Shown: positions 22,189 through 31,477, counted from the stretch's first letter. The stretch: 64,000 bases of DNA from Betaproteobacteria bacterium (GCA_016868035.1 VGID01000016.1:1-64000); one strand, 5' to 3'. Notes: generated by a model from the letters alone, not told the origin. A program made the numbers and translations.

Positions 22189-23145
22189 TTATTTTTCCTC
22201 CAGCCCGGCCTCCCGCGCGGCCTTCGCCCACACGAGCATTTCGCGGCTCATGCGCCGCGCCATCTCCTCTGGCGATCCGCCCACCACTTCCAGCCCGAGA
22301 TCGAGCAGCCGCTGCGTGATCCGCTCGTCGGACAGTGCCTTGTTGAAGGCGCCCGACAGCCGCGCCACCACCTCGTTCGGAGCGCCCTTGGGCGCGACCG
22401 CCCCGAACCACTGCGAAATATCCATGTCCGGATATCCCATCTCGGCGAGTGTCGGCACGTCGGGAAGCGCCTTCGCGCGCGCCTTGGACGTCACCGCGAT
22501 CAGCCTGATCCTGCCCGCTTTCGCCTGCGGCACGAGGGGCGCGGCGCCGAGCACCGCGACCGGCACGTGCCCGCTCACCAGATCCACCACCGCCTGGCCG
22601 CCGCCCTTGTACGGAACGCTTATCATCTTCACCTTTGCCATGCCGAAGAAGACGCCGGCGGCAACGGCCTGCGTGCCGGTCGCGGACGATACCGCATACG
22701 AAATCTCTCCCGGCCGGGACCGGGCAGCCTTCAGGACATCTGCAATCGACTTCCAGCCGGGCGCGGGGTGGACCGCGATAATGATCGGCTGGTGAGTGAG
22801 GATCGTGACCGGGCTCAGATCGCGCTCGGCGCGATAGGAAAGCGACGGTCTCAACACCGGCTGGTAGAAGGACGAATCGGAACCGACGACGATGGTGTGG
22901 CCGTCCGCGCCGCCGCGGATGAGCGTCTCGATGGCAATGCTTCCTGCTCCCCCGGGCCGGTTATCGACCACTACGGACTGCCCGAGCTCCTTCGATACGA
23001 TGTCACTTACGATTCGTGCGGACACATCCGTCGTCCCCCCTGGCGCAAAACCCACCAGTACGCGGATCGGTCGCGTCGGCCAGCTCTGCGCAAACACCGC
23101 GGAACACATGCCGAGCATCAACACTGCGAATGCGAGCTTTTTCAT
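22189..23145 (-). CDS. Bug/TctC-family periplasmic substrate-binding protein (1)
   Basis: This 318-residue protein belongs to the TTT receptor family that binds carboxylates or other small solutes. The signal peptide is MKKLAFAVLMLGMCSAVFAQ, and the mature part starts SWPTRPIRVLVGFAPGGTTD. Family marks are the PGGTTDVSARI loop, VVDNRPGGAGSIA and PYKGGGQAVVDLVSG. The start at 23145 has a good GGAGGTG site; an upstream in-frame start (23211) adds non-signal sequence and is rejected. It is the first gene of a pair with the sulfatase. No TctA/TctB membrane genes are nearby, so it is an orphan receptor. Confidence 0.9.
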   Translation of the reverse strand: MKKLAFAVLMLGMCSAVFAQSWPTRPIRVLVGFAPGGTTDVSARIVSDIVSKELGQSVVVDNRPGGAGSIAIETLIRGGADGHTIVVGSDSSFYQPVLRPSLSYRAERDLSPVTILTHQPIIIAVHPAPGWKSIADVLKAARSRPGEISYAVSSATGTQAVAAGVFFGMAKVKMISVPYKGGGQAVVDLVSGHVPVAVLGAAPLVPQAKAGRIRLIAVTSKARAKALPDVPTLAEMGYPDMDISQWFGAVAPKGAPNEVVARLSGAFNKALSDERITQRLLDLGLEVVGGSPEEMARRMSREMLVWAKAAREAGLEEK

Positions 23146-23268
23146 CACTTGATTCACCTCCTGTGCAGAGGGATTAGGGAGCATTCGATTTGGTGAGCAC
23201 TCTGCGCGCATTGCTTCCTGCGCGGCGCGCAGCGGTCATTATTGCACAAACGTCGTGCTCCTCCGCCG

Positions 23269-23277
23269 TGCTACGAT
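23269..23277 (+). promoter_or_regulatory. Possible extended -10 for the plus-strand sulfatase
   Basis: TGCTACGAT has the TGN-TANNNT form and lies about 45 bases before the ATG at 23323. No good -35 hexamer is visible, so this is a tentative call within the divergent gap between the Bug gene and the sulfatase. Confidence 0.3.
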
Positions 23278-23322
23278 GGGACACAATCGCTACTGTGCCC
23301 GACGCGCATCGCACAACGCCGA

Positions 23323-24675
23323 ATGCCGCAACCGCCCAACATCATCCTGATCCTCGCGGATAACCTCGGCTGGGGCGAGCTCGGCTGCTACGGCGGCGGC
23401 GTGCTGCGCGGCGCGCCCACCCCGCGCATCGACCGGCTGGCCTCCGAGGGGCTGCGCCTCACCAATTTCAATCTCGAGAGCGACTGCGTGCCCACGCGCT
23501 CCGCGCTGATGACGGGGCGCCACCCGATGCGCACCGGCGCGCTGCAATCCGTGCCCGCGGGCCTGCCGCAGGGGATCATCCCGTGGGAAGTCACGCTCGC
23601 GCAGCTCATCTCCGCGCGCGGCTACGCGACCGCGATCCACGGCAAATGGCACCTCGGCGACCGCGAAGGAAGGCTGCCCACGGACCGCGGCTTCGACGAA
23701 TGGTACGGGATTCCGCGCACCACCAACGAATCGATGTTCACGAGTTCGCCGGGCTTCGACCCGTCGATCGCGCCGATGCCCTACGTGATGGAAGGCCGCA
23801 AGGGCGAGCCCGCGCGCAACGTTGCAGTCTACGACCTTGAGATGCGCCGGAAGATCGATTCCGATCTCGTCGCGCGCGCGAACGAGTTCGTGGGCAGGCA
23901 GGCGAAGAGCGGTCGGCCTTTTTTCGCGTACGTGCCGATCACGCAGCTGCATTACCCGACGCTGCCGCACCGCGATTTCGCCGGCAAGACCGGCGCGGGC
24001 GACTTTGCCGACTCGCTCGCGGAGATGGACCACCGCGTGGGCGAGATGCTCGACGCGATCGACGCGCTGGGGATTCGCGAAACGACCGCCTTCATCTTTG
24101 CAAGCGACAACGGCCCGGAATTCCGCCGCCCGTGGCGCGGCACCGCGGGCCCGTGGGTCGGCACCTACCACACCGCCATGGAAGGGGGGCTGCGCGCGCC
24201 GTTCATCATCCGCTGGCCGGGAAAGATCGCCGCCGGTCGGGTGAGCAACGAGATCGTGCACGTCGTGGATCTCTACGCGACGCTCGTGCGCATCGCGGGC
24301 GCCGAGGTCCCGAACGACCGGCCGATTGACGCGGTGGACCAGCTCGACTTCTTCCTCGGCCGTGCGGAGCGCTCCGCCCGCGAGGGTTTCGTGTTCTACA
24401 TCAAGAACGAGATGCGCGCGGTCAAGTGGCGCGACTGGAAGATGCACTTCGTCTGGGAACCGGAGCCGAACGCCGGTCCGGTGAAGCTCGAATCGCCGTA
24501 TCTCTTCAACCTGATCCAGGACCCGAAGGAAGAGACCGATGTGCTCACGCAGTACACGTGGGTGCGCAGGCCGATGCGCAAGATGATGCTCGACTTCGAG
24601 GAGAGCCTGAGGGCGCACCCGCCGATCCCGCCGGGCGCGCCGGACGGCTATGTCCCCAAGCGCTCTTCCGCGTAG
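23323..24675 (+). CDS. Arylsulfatase-type sulfatase with CVPTR active-site motif
   Basis: The 450-residue protein belongs to the formylglycine sulfatases. Metal-binding ILILADNLGWGELGC is at the start, the modified Cys55 lies in DCVPTRSALMTGRHP, and HGKWHLGD and FIFASDNGPEF follow. The motif has Thr where Ser is usual (CxPSR); it still meets the minimal CxPxR. There is no signal peptide. The start at 23323 (MPQPPNIIL) begins with the family core; an open extension of 27 codons upstream is unlike the family. A metallophosphoesterase gene follows after 17 bases. The divergent Bug gene suggests uptake of a sulfated or related ester. Confidence 0.85.
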   Translation: MPQPPNIILILADNLGWGELGCYGGGVLRGAPTPRIDRLASEGLRLTNFNLESDCVPTRSALMTGRHPMRTGALQSVPAGLPQGIIPWEVTLAQLISARGYATAIHGKWHLGDREGRLPTDRGFDEWYGIPRTTNESMFTSSPGFDPSIAPMPYVMEGRKGEPARNVAVYDLEMRRKIDSDLVARANEFVGRQAKSGRPFFAYVPITQLHYPTLPHRDFAGKTGAGDFADSLAEMDHRVGEMLDAIDALGIRETTAFIFASDNGPEFRRPWRGTAGPWVGTYHTAMEGGLRAPFIIRWPGKIAAGRVSNEIVHVVDLYATLVRIAGAEVPNDRPIDAVDQLDFFLGRAERSAREGFVFYIKNEMRAVKWRDWKMHFVWEPEPNAGPVKLESPYLFNLIQDPKEETDVLTQYTWVRRPMRKMMLDFEESLRAHPPIPPGAPDGYVPKRSSA

Positions 24676-24692
24676 CGATTAACACGCACGCG

Positions 24693-25763
24693 ATGGCAAT
24701 GAAATCCGGGGCGCCGGGCGAACAACTGTTCCGGGTGTGGGCGACGGGTTGCTCGCACGTGCACAGCGACCTGCGGCACGGGCGGCGCAGCCTCGCGGAA
24801 CCCATCGAGCAAAGCGAGGCGGGCGGTGCGCAGGGCGGCCCGCCGTTCGACTGGGACATCATGCTGCACCTGGGCGACATTTCGGGCACGCAGGCCCCGC
24901 CCACCGACGCCGACGGGCCGCCGGTCGTCGAGCAGCTCGCCGCCGGGAAGAAACACCGCCTCGAGCAGATCTATCACCTGCTCGGCAACCACGACGCGAG
25001 CGGCCCGGGAGAAGAGACTCAGTGGTGGTTCCGCAAGTGGATCGACCCCGAAGGGGCAAATCCGCAGTATTCGCGCGTGCGCAAGGAGCGGCGCCCATAC
25101 CCGGTGAGCGGCGACTGGGAGCGCTACAGCTTCTGCGCCGGCAACATCCTGTTCCTGATGATGGGCGACCGCAACGACGGCGGCCCGCCGCGGGGCCGCG
25201 CGCAGGACGGCGGCTGGCCGGCGGGCGCTATCACGCGCGAGACCTTCGAGTGGTGGAGGCGCATGGTCGAGTCGAACCAGGACAAGATCATCGTCACCTG
25301 CGCGCACCATGTCCTGCGCGACACGACGGTCGCCTCCGGGCGCTGGGAAGGCGTCAATTCGGGCTACCATGGCCGCTTCGACGATGCCGAGGGCGCGTCC
25401 TATTTGTACTGGGTGGGCGAGGATACGGACTCGAACGCGTTCCACGAGTACCTGGAACGGCGCCCCGGCGCGATTGATTTATGGCTGGGAGGCCACACGC
25501 ACACCCACCCGGACGATCGCTACGGCAATAAGAGCCACGTCGAGCGGCGCTGGGACGTGACCTTCGTCAACGTTTCGGCGCTCACGCGCCACCACGGCCG
25601 GCACCGGCGCCCGCATTTCCCGATGAGCCGGCTGTTCACGTTCACGACCGGCGCAGACCGCGTGTGCATCCAGTGCTACCTGCACACGAACGACTACGCG
25701 GCGCAGGGCTGGTACGCGCCGGCCGAGCGCGAGGCGCCGCTGCGCCACCGCTATACGCGCTGA
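24693..25763 (+). CDS. Calcineurin-like metallophosphoesterase
   Basis: The 356-residue protein shows the metal-site motifs of metallophosphoesterases. These are GCSHVHSD, LHLGDISG, LLGNHDASG, a histidine in TCAHHVLRD and GGHTHTHPD. It probably hydrolyses a phosphomono- or diester with a dinuclear metal centre. There is no clear signal peptide. ATG codons at 24693 and 24699 are both possible. It follows the sulfatase by 17 bases and is likely co-transcribed, so the pair may handle esters together. The large insert carrying MGDRNDGGPPRGRAQ is not assigned to a subfamily I can name. Confidence 0.78.
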   Translation: MAMKSGAPGEQLFRVWATGCSHVHSDLRHGRRSLAEPIEQSEAGGAQGGPPFDWDIMLHLGDISGTQAPPTDADGPPVVEQLAAGKKHRLEQIYHLLGNHDASGPGEETQWWFRKWIDPEGANPQYSRVRKERRPYPVSGDWERYSFCAGNILFLMMGDRNDGGPPRGRAQDGGWPAGAITRETFEWWRRMVESNQDKIIVTCAHHVLRDTTVASGRWEGVNSGYHGRFDDAEGASYLYWVGEDTDSNAFHEYLERRPGAIDLWLGGHTHTHPDDRYGNKSHVERRWDVTFVNVSALTRHHGRHRRPHFPMSRLFTFTTGADRVCIQCYLHTNDYAAQGWYAPAEREAPLRHRYTR

Positions 25764-25783
25764 GATGCGGTGCCGCGGCGCGG

Positions 25784-26749
25784 CTACTGGCGGATGCCGA
25801 GCGCGGTGACGAGCTTGTCGTAGAGTTCGTATTGCTCGCGGATGTACTTCTCCGTTTCCGCGGGCGAGCGGATCGCGGCAACGCCCCCGATGCGGGCATT
25901 GCCCGCCTGCCAGTCCGGGTCCTTGGCGAGCCGGGCGAAGACGTCGGTCCAGCGATCGACGATCGGCTTCGGCAGCCCCTTGGGACCGACGAGCGCGGTC
26001 CATCCGACGATCTTTTCCATGTCGGGGAAGCCCACCTCGCGCGCGCTCGGCGCGTCGGGCATATCCGGGATGCGCACCGGGGTGACGAAGAACGCGCGCA
26101 TCCGGCCCGCCTTCACCTGCGGGATGACCGTGGGCGCGTTGTTGCACGCGAAATCCACGTGGCCACCGAGAACGGCGGTCGTGACCTCGCCGCCGCTCTT
26201 GTAGTGGATGCCGACCGCGTGGTCCTTGGTGAGCTTCGCGAGCGTCATTAAGTACTGCGCGGCCATGTTCTGGCTGGTGGCGATCCCCGAGGTCGCGAAG
26301 TTGAGCTTGCCCGGGTGGGTGCGGATCGTGTTGATGAGGTCCGCGGCGGTCTTGTGCGGAGAATCGCTCCGCACGAAGCAGACGTAGGGATTCAACTCGA
26401 TCATCGAGAGCATCGTGAACTCGTTCCACTTGTACGGCAGCTTCGTGTCGAGCGCGGGAAGGATGGCGTGCGTCGCGATGCGCGCGACGAGCAGCGTGTA
26501 GCCGTCCGGCGTCGCGTTTTTCACCATCGTCGCGGCGATCGCGCCCGAGGCGCCGACGCGGTTCACGGGCACGATCGGCACGTTGTTGAGGTACTTCGAG
26601 GCGGCCTGCCCCACGTTGCGGCCCGAGAGGTCCGAATCCCCGCCTGCCCCGAACGGGATGACGAACTGGATCGGCCGCGCCGGATAGGCCTGCGCGAACG
26701 CCGCCGCGGAGAACAGCATCAGAACCGCCGCCACAATCGAATGTTGCAT
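25784..26749 (-). CDS. Bug/TctC-family periplasmic substrate-binding protein (2)
   Basis: A 321-residue solute receptor. The signal peptide is MQHSIVAAVLMLFSAAAFAQ, and mature AYPARPIQFVIPFGAGGDSD has the usual loop with FGAGGDSD instead of the common PPGG. Other family marks are GASGAIAATMVKNATPDGYT and KSGGEVTTAVLGGHVDF. Two ATGs, 9 bases apart, are possible; ribosome-site spacing favours 26749. It converges with the metallophosphoesterase gene and lies about 110 bases after aceE on the same strand. No transporter membrane subunits are nearby. Confidence 0.88.
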   Translation of the reverse strand: MQHSIVAAVLMLFSAAAFAQAYPARPIQFVIPFGAGGDSDLSGRNVGQAASKYLNNVPIVPVNRVGASGAIAATMVKNATPDGYTLLVARIATHAILPALDTKLPYKWNEFTMLSMIELNPYVCFVRSDSPHKTAADLINTIRTHPGKLNFATSGIATSQNMAAQYLMTLAKLTKDHAVGIHYKSGGEVTTAVLGGHVDFACNNAPTVIPQVKAGRMRAFFVTPVRIPDMPDAPSAREVGFPDMEKIVGWTALVGPKGLPKPIVDRWTDVFARLAKDPDWQAGNARIGGVAAIRSPAETEKYIREQYELYDKLVTALGIRQ

Positions 26750-26758
26750 GGTCGTCAT

Positions 26759-26765
26759 CCTCCCT
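26759..26765 (-). promoter_or_regulatory. Ribosome binding site choosing the start of Bug protein 2
   Basis: Minus-strand AGGGAGG directly abuts an ATG at 26758 (no spacing) but is nine bases from the in-frame ATG at 26749. The second spacing is usable, and it also begins the signal peptide cleanly. Confidence 0.55.
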
Positions 26766-26858
26766 GTTTGGAACGTTTCGGGCTCGGGCGCGCGCTCGGG
26801 ACGGAATATCGAACCGCGGCCGGCACCGTCCCCGGATTTCCCGTCGTTCTTCTGCGCG

Positions 26859-29537
26859 CTAGCGCTCCCACGGATGCGCGTCCGCCGGCGCGATGCCGTA
26901 GCGCGTGATCGCATCCGCGACCGCCGAAGCGGGGATTTTCTCCTCATCCACGAGCGCGCGCAAGGCCGCCAGCACGATGTGCTGCGCGCTCACCCCGAAG
27001 AAGTTGCGCAGCCGCTCGCGAGTGTCGCTGCGGCCGTAGCCGTCGGTGCCGAGCGCGACGAAACGGCGTGCCACCCACGGCCGGATCAGGTCAGGTAGCG
27101 CGCGCACATAATCGCTCGCGGCGACGATCGGGCCGCGGGTAGGTGCAAGGCACTGCTCGACCCAGCTTGCGCGCGGGTCCTCGGTGTGGAACCGGCTCCA
27201 CCGCTCCGCTTCCATGCCATCGCGCTGCAGCTGCGTGTAGCTCGTCACGCTCCATACGTTCGCCGGGACGCCCCAGTCGCGCTCGAGCAGCCGCGCCGCC
27301 GCGATCGCCTCCTGCAGGATGGTCCCGCTGCCGAGCAGCTGGACACCCGCCTGCCCGCGCTCCTCGAGCAGATACATGCCGTTGAGGATGCCCTCCTCGG
27401 CGCCGGCCGGCAGCGCCGGCTGCGCGTAGTTCTCGTTCATCGCCGTGATGTAGTAGAAGACGTCCTCCTGCGCGTCCAGCATGCGGCGCACGCCGTCGTG
27501 CAGGATCACCGCGAGCTCGTAGCCGAAGCACGGGTCGTAGGCGCGGCAGTTCGGCACGGTCGAGGCGACGAGGTGGCTCGAGCCGTCCTGGTGCTGCAGG
27601 CCCTCGCCCGAGAGCGTGGTGCGGCCCGCGGTCGCGCCGAGGAGAAAACCCCGGCAGCGGGCGTCGCCCGCCGCCCAGATGAAGTCGCCCACGCGCTGGA
27701 AGCCGAATACCGAGTAGAAGATGTAGAACGGCAGCATCGGCACGCCGTGCACGCTGTAGCTCGTCGCGGCCGCGATCCACGAGGACATGGCGCCCGCCTC
27801 GTTGATGCCCTCCTCCAGGATCTGCCCTTCCTTCGATTCCTTGTAGTAGAGGAGCTCGTCGCGGTCCTCGGGCTCGTAGAGCTGGCCGACCGAGGAATAG
27901 ATCGCCACCTGGCGGAACAGCGACTGCATGCCGAAGGTGCGCGCCTCGTCCGCGACGATCGGCACCACGCGCTTGCCGATGTTCGCGTCCTTCAGCAGCT
28001 GCGAGAGCAGCCGCACAAACGCCATGGTGGTGGATTCCTCGCGTCCCTTCGAGCCCTCCAGGATCGCTCGCGCGAAGCCGGAGAGTTCCGGCGCGGCAAG
28101 CTTCGGCGCCTCGACCGAGCGCACGGGCACGAAGCCGCCCAGCTTCTCCCGGTGCGCGTGCAGGTACTTGAGCTCCGGGCTGTCCGCCGCGGGCCGGAAG
28201 AAGCGCAAATGCACCACGTCCTCGTCAGCAAGCGGCAGCGCGAAGCGGTCCCGGAACGATGTGAGCGCCTCGTCGTCGAGCTTCTTCTGCTGGTGGGTGC
28301 CCATGCGGCCCTGGCCCCAGTGACCCATGCCGTAACCCTTCTTGGTCTGCGCGAGGATCACCGTCGGCTGCCCCTTGTGGTTCACCGCGGCAGAGTACGC
28401 GGCATAAATCTTCACCGGATCGTGCCCGCCGCGGTGCAGCCGGTCGATGTCCTCGTCCGAGAGATGCGCCACGATCGCCTGCAGCTCGGGGTACTTGTTG
28501 AAGAAATGCTCGCGGTTGAACCGCCCGTCGGTCGCCGCGTACTTCTGGAACTCCCCGTCCACCGTCTCGTGCAGGCGCTTGAGGATCACGTTGTCCTCGT
28601 CGCGCGCGAAGAGCGGATCCCAGTCCGAGCCCCACATGAGCTTGACCACGTTCCACCCGGCGCCGGCGAACAGGCCCTCGAGCTCCTGCACGATGGAGCC
28701 GTTGCCGCGCACCGGCCCGTCGAGCCGCTGCAAGTTGCAGTTCACGACGAAGATCAGGTTGTCGAGCGCTTCGCGCGCGGCGAGCGAGAGTCCCGCGAGC
28801 GACTCCGGCTCCTCCATCTCGCCGTCGCCCACGAACGCCCATACCTTGCGGCCCGCGGTATCGAGGATTCCGCGGTTCTGGAGATAGCGCATGAAGCGCG
28901 CCTGGTAGATCGCGGTGATCGGGCCGGTTCCCATGGAGGCGTTGGGAAACTGCCAGAAATCCGGCATCAGATAGGGGTGGCAGTACGAGCTCAGCCCCGC
29001 GCCGCCGGTCTCGCGGCGGTAGTTCGCGAGCTGCGCCTCGGTGAGCCGCCCCTCGAGAAACGCGCGCGCGTACACGCCGGGAGAGGCGTGCGGCTGGAAG
29101 TAAACCAGGTCGCCGGCCCGTCCGGCGCGGAAGAAGTGGTTGAACCCGACTTCGAACAGCTCGGCGACCGAGGCGTAAGTGGCGATGTGCCCGCCGAGCT
29201 CCGGGGACTCGCGGTTCGCTCGCACGACCATCGCGAGCGCGTTCCACCGCACGATCGCGATGATGCGGCTCTCGAGCTCGAGGTTGCCGGGATACTGCGG
29301 CTGCCCGGACAGCGGGATGGTGTTGCAGTACGGCGTGTTGAGCACCGGGGGCAGCGGCACGCGCCGCGCGCGCGCGCGGTCGAGCAGCTTGCGCAGGAGG
29401 AAATTCGCGCGCTCGCGTCCCTCGGCCTCGATGACCGCGTCGAAGGCATCGAGCCACTCCCGCGTCTCGCCGGGGTCGAGGTCCTGCGGCAGCGCGCGCC
29501 AGAAGCCGGAGAATGAAAAATCCGAAAGGTCGGTCAT
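26859..29537 (-). CDS. aceE: Pyruvate dehydrogenase E1 component, homodimeric (AceE)
   Basis: AceE is the TPP-dependent E1 of the pyruvate dehydrogenase complex, decarboxylating pyruvate and acetylating the E2 lipoyl group. It has 892 residues, close to the usual 885-900. The TPP/Mg motif is FVGDGEMEEPESL near residue 232 followed by NCNLQRLDGPVRGNG. GAGLSSYCHPYLMPDFW and the C-terminal GYGRSDTRERLRNFF are typical. It is alone: aceF and lpd are not in the window, so this may be a second, separately controlled copy. A divergent Lrp-type regulator about 170 bases away is the obvious candidate controller. Confidence 0.94.
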   Translation of the reverse strand: MTDLSDFSFSGFWRALPQDLDPGETREWLDAFDAVIEAEGRERANFLLRKLLDRARARRVPLPPVLNTPYCNTIPLSGQPQYPGNLELESRIIAIVRWNALAMVVRANRESPELGGHIATYASVAELFEVGFNHFFRAGRAGDLVYFQPHASPGVYARAFLEGRLTEAQLANYRRETGGAGLSSYCHPYLMPDFWQFPNASMGTGPITAIYQARFMRYLQNRGILDTAGRKVWAFVGDGEMEEPESLAGLSLAAREALDNLIFVVNCNLQRLDGPVRGNGSIVQELEGLFAGAGWNVVKLMWGSDWDPLFARDEDNVILKRLHETVDGEFQKYAATDGRFNREHFFNKYPELQAIVAHLSDEDIDRLHRGGHDPVKIYAAYSAAVNHKGQPTVILAQTKKGYGMGHWGQGRMGTHQQKKLDDEALTSFRDRFALPLADEDVVHLRFFRPAADSPELKYLHAHREKLGGFVPVRSVEAPKLAAPELSGFARAILEGSKGREESTTMAFVRLLSQLLKDANIGKRVVPIVADEARTFGMQSLFRQVAIYSSVGQLYEPEDRDELLYYKESKEGQILEEGINEAGAMSSWIAAATSYSVHGVPMLPFYIFYSVFGFQRVGDFIWAAGDARCRGFLLGATAGRTTLSGEGLQHQDGSSHLVASTVPNCRAYDPCFGYELAVILHDGVRRMLDAQEDVFYYITAMNENYAQPALPAGAEEGILNGMYLLEERGQAGVQLLGSGTILQEAIAAARLLERDWGVPANVWSVTSYTQLQRDGMEAERWSRFHTEDPRASWVEQCLAPTRGPIVAASDYVRALPDLIRPWVARRFVALGTDGYGRSDTRERLRNFFGVSAQHIVLAALRALVDEEKIPASAVADAITRYGIAPADAHPWER

Positions 29538-29646
29538 GATGCCTCCAGAAACGAAGCGGCGCCCGGTTCGCGGGCGGCGCGACGGCGCAACCGCCGTCCG
29601 GACTTCATGCTAGCGCGGCGGTCCCGGCACGTGGTTTCGTTTCTGG

Positions 29647-29674
29647 TTGCCGGAACCGGTGGAAACAGTATATT
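29647..29674 (+). promoter_or_regulatory. Probable sigma-70 promoter of the Lrp-type regulator
   Basis: TTGCCG (29647-29652), a 16-base spacer and TATATT (29669-29674) lie about 30 bases before the ATG at 29706. They lie in the divergent gap with aceE, so the regulator may act on both directions. Confidence 0.45.
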
Positions 29675-29705
29675 CTGCTGCGTTACTCCACTCTAGAGAT
29701 AGAAC

Positions 29706-30278
29706 ATGCTGACAAATACCACCGATTCGACAGATTGGAAGATACTCGGCGTGCTGCAGGACCATGCGCGCATCTCGAACGTGGAGCTCGCGCGCGCGGT
29801 CCATCTCTCCGCCTCGCCCTGCCTGAACCGCGTGCGCGCCCTCGAGCGCAGCGGCATCATCAGCCGCTACGTGACGCTGCTCGATCCGGCGAGGATCGGG
29901 CTCACGGTGACGGTGTTCATCCAGGTGAGCCTGGAGAAGCAGGTGCAAACGGCGCTCGGCACCTTCGAGCGCGCGGTGCTGGGGCGCGATGAGGTGATGG
30001 AATGCTACCTGATGACCGGGGACGCCGATTATCTGCTGCGCGTGGTGGTCGCGGATGTCCCGGCGCTCGAGCGCTTCATCGTGGACTTCCTCGCGCGCAT
30101 CCCCGGCGTGGGCAACATCAAGTCGAGCTTCTCGCTGAAGCAGGTGAAGTACAAGACCGCGCTGCCGCTGCCGCAAGCTGCCGCCGGCAAGTCCGCGCGG
30201 CCGGCCCCCGGGACTAAGAAACGGTATCAAAGGGCCGAAAACCTCGAAACCGCAGATGAACGCAAACCAGAGCCGTGA
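29706..30278 (+). CDS. Lrp/AsnC-family transcriptional regulator
   Basis: The 190-residue protein has an N-terminal winged HTH ([38 protein letters not shown]) and a C-terminal RAM/AsnC ligand-binding domain ([36 protein letters not shown]). Family members are about 150-165 residues. The extra 30 residues (from about residue 158, [13 protein letters not shown] onwards) are unlike the family, and the last dozen codons ([10 protein letters not shown]) come from the adjacent word-array repeat read in frame. It is divergent from aceE, so it probably regulates that gene and itself in response to an amino acid or pyruvate-related signal; the ligand is unknown. Confidence 0.87.
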   Translation: MLTNTTDSTDWKILGVLQDHARISNVELARAVHLSASPCLNRVRALERSGIISRYVTLLDPARIGLTVTVFIQVSLEKQVQTALGTFERAVLGRDEVMECYLMTGDADYLLRVVVADVPALERFIVDFLARIPGVGNIKSSFSLKQVKYKTALPLPQAAAGKSARPAPGTKKRYQRAENLETADERKPEP

Positions 30279-30384
30279 ATAGTGAATGGTGAATCGAAAA
30301 GTCCAAGATACGCCCCTGGCGGAGCCAACTGTCTCACGATTCGCGATTTACGTTTCACGAATCCGATCGGCGTGTATCGGCGGT
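30246..30384. repeat. Nested word array (B-C-loop-C'-B') after the Lrp gene
   Basis: Period-10 B words (CGCAGATGAA; 30246-30268) lead into heptamers GTGAATA, GTGAATG, GTGAATC (30275-30300). After about 30 bases come mirror heptamers (30332-30363) and mirror B words (30364-30384, opposite strand CGCCGATACA). The left B arm is inside the Lrp coding sequence and gives that protein an atypical tail. It lies between convergent genes, where a bidirectional terminator would be useful. Confidence 0.8.
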
Positions 30385-30481
30385 AAAAAATTTTTGCCTG
30401 CGAGCATTTCGCCGCGCGGTCAGTGGGCCCCGACGCCGGACTCCGCGACGACGGGTCGCCAGCGCTCGCGCTTGCTTACGA

Positions 30482-31477
30482 TCAAGCGCTCCGCGGGCGC
30501 AAATATTTCATGCGGTCGGCCGAGCGTACATTGAGCTGGCGCACCGCCTTGTTGTGCAGCACGTGCAGGACCACCTCGGCGCCGGCCTCTCCGCTCCCCC
30601 ACAAGCGCTGATAGAACTCGCTCTGGCGGGCGATCGCCTGGCCGCCGACGCCGAGGATGATGTCGCCGCGGTTCAGTCCGGCTCTCGCCGCGGGCGATTC
30701 GGGAAGCACGCGCGTCACCACCACGTGTCCCTGGATTTCCTCGGAATAGACGCCGAGCCAGGGCCGCGCCGGGCCGCGGCGCTGGCCGCTGGCGAGGAGG
30801 TCGTCGATCAGCGGCTTGAGCAGCTCCACCGGCACGAACATGTTCCCCGGAAATGCCGCGCCGACTTCGAGCGCATCGCTCACCCAGAGCGAGCCCACTC
30901 CGACGAGCTTGCCCTCGGCATCGAAGAGTCCGGCGCCGCTGTGCTCGAAGCGCGGCGGGGCGGTAAAGATCCCGCCCTCGATCATGTATTCCCACCAGCC
31001 GGTGAAGCGCCGGCGCGACACGACGCACGCGCGCGAGGTGCCGCCGGCCCCGCCGTGCGCCACCACGAGCACGGTGGCCAGCTCGCGCAGCGCGCCGGAG
31101 TCGCCCATCTCCACCGGGCGACAAGACAGGCCGGCACGCACCAGTCCGAAGCCGGTCGCGTGGTCATAGCCCACGACACTCGCCGGGAGCACCTGCCCGT
31201 CGCCTGCGACCACCAGGATCGAGCCGGCCTCGAGGATGAGATATCCGATCGTGAGGATCAGGCCCTTGTCGTCGATTACCACGCCGGTGCCCTCGCGCTC
31301 GGCGCCCAGATGCTCGGCGGTGCGCGCGTCCGGCACCGCCTTGATGCTGAGCTTCACGATGGCTTCGGGGGAAACGGCGTCGGCACCCACGTCCGGAACG
31401 GGTACGTGCGATGCGCGCCAGGCAGACAGCGCGGCTGCGAAGAAGGAGACAGTCACGGCGGTACGGAGTCTCGGCAC
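30482..31477 (-). CDS. HtrA/DegP-like protein with PDZ domain, lacking catalytic residues
   Basis: The protein (331 residues from a GTG start) has an N-terminal hydrophobic signal/anchor, a trypsin-like S1C domain and a PDZ domain near residues 235-325 (ARAGLNRGDIILGVGGQAI). It is probably periplasmic. In active HtrA the His lies in a TNxHVV motif; here the position reads TIGYLI. The Asp position in DPRSDIAL-like sequence reads DHATGFGLV, so Asp is lost. The Ser region is retained in altered form as FEHSGAGL. It is therefore likely a non-proteolytic scaffold or chaperone. An upstream TTG start (31552) cannot be excluded. Confidence 0.75.
   Translation of the reverse strand: MPRLRTAVTVSFFAAALSAWRASHVPVPDVGADAVSPEAIVKLSIKAVPDARTAEHLGAEREGTGVVIDDKGLILTIGYLILEAGSILVVAGDGQVLPASVVGYDHATGFGLVRAGLSCRPVEMGDSGALRELATVLVVAHGGAGGTSRACVVSRRRFTGWWEYMIEGGIFTAPPRFEHSGAGLFDAEGKLVGVGSLWVSDALEVGAAFPGNMFVPVELLKPLIDDLLASGQRRGPARPWLGVYSEEIQGHVVVTRVLPESPAARAGLNRGDIILGVGGQAIARQSEFYQRLWGSGEAGAEVVLHVLHNKAVRQLNVRSADRMKYLRPRSA

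Noticed and set aside
26750-26947. N-terminal extension of Bug protein 2 overlapping aceE
   Set aside because: The signal peptide starts at 26749 and the upstream part is basic, non-signal sequence.
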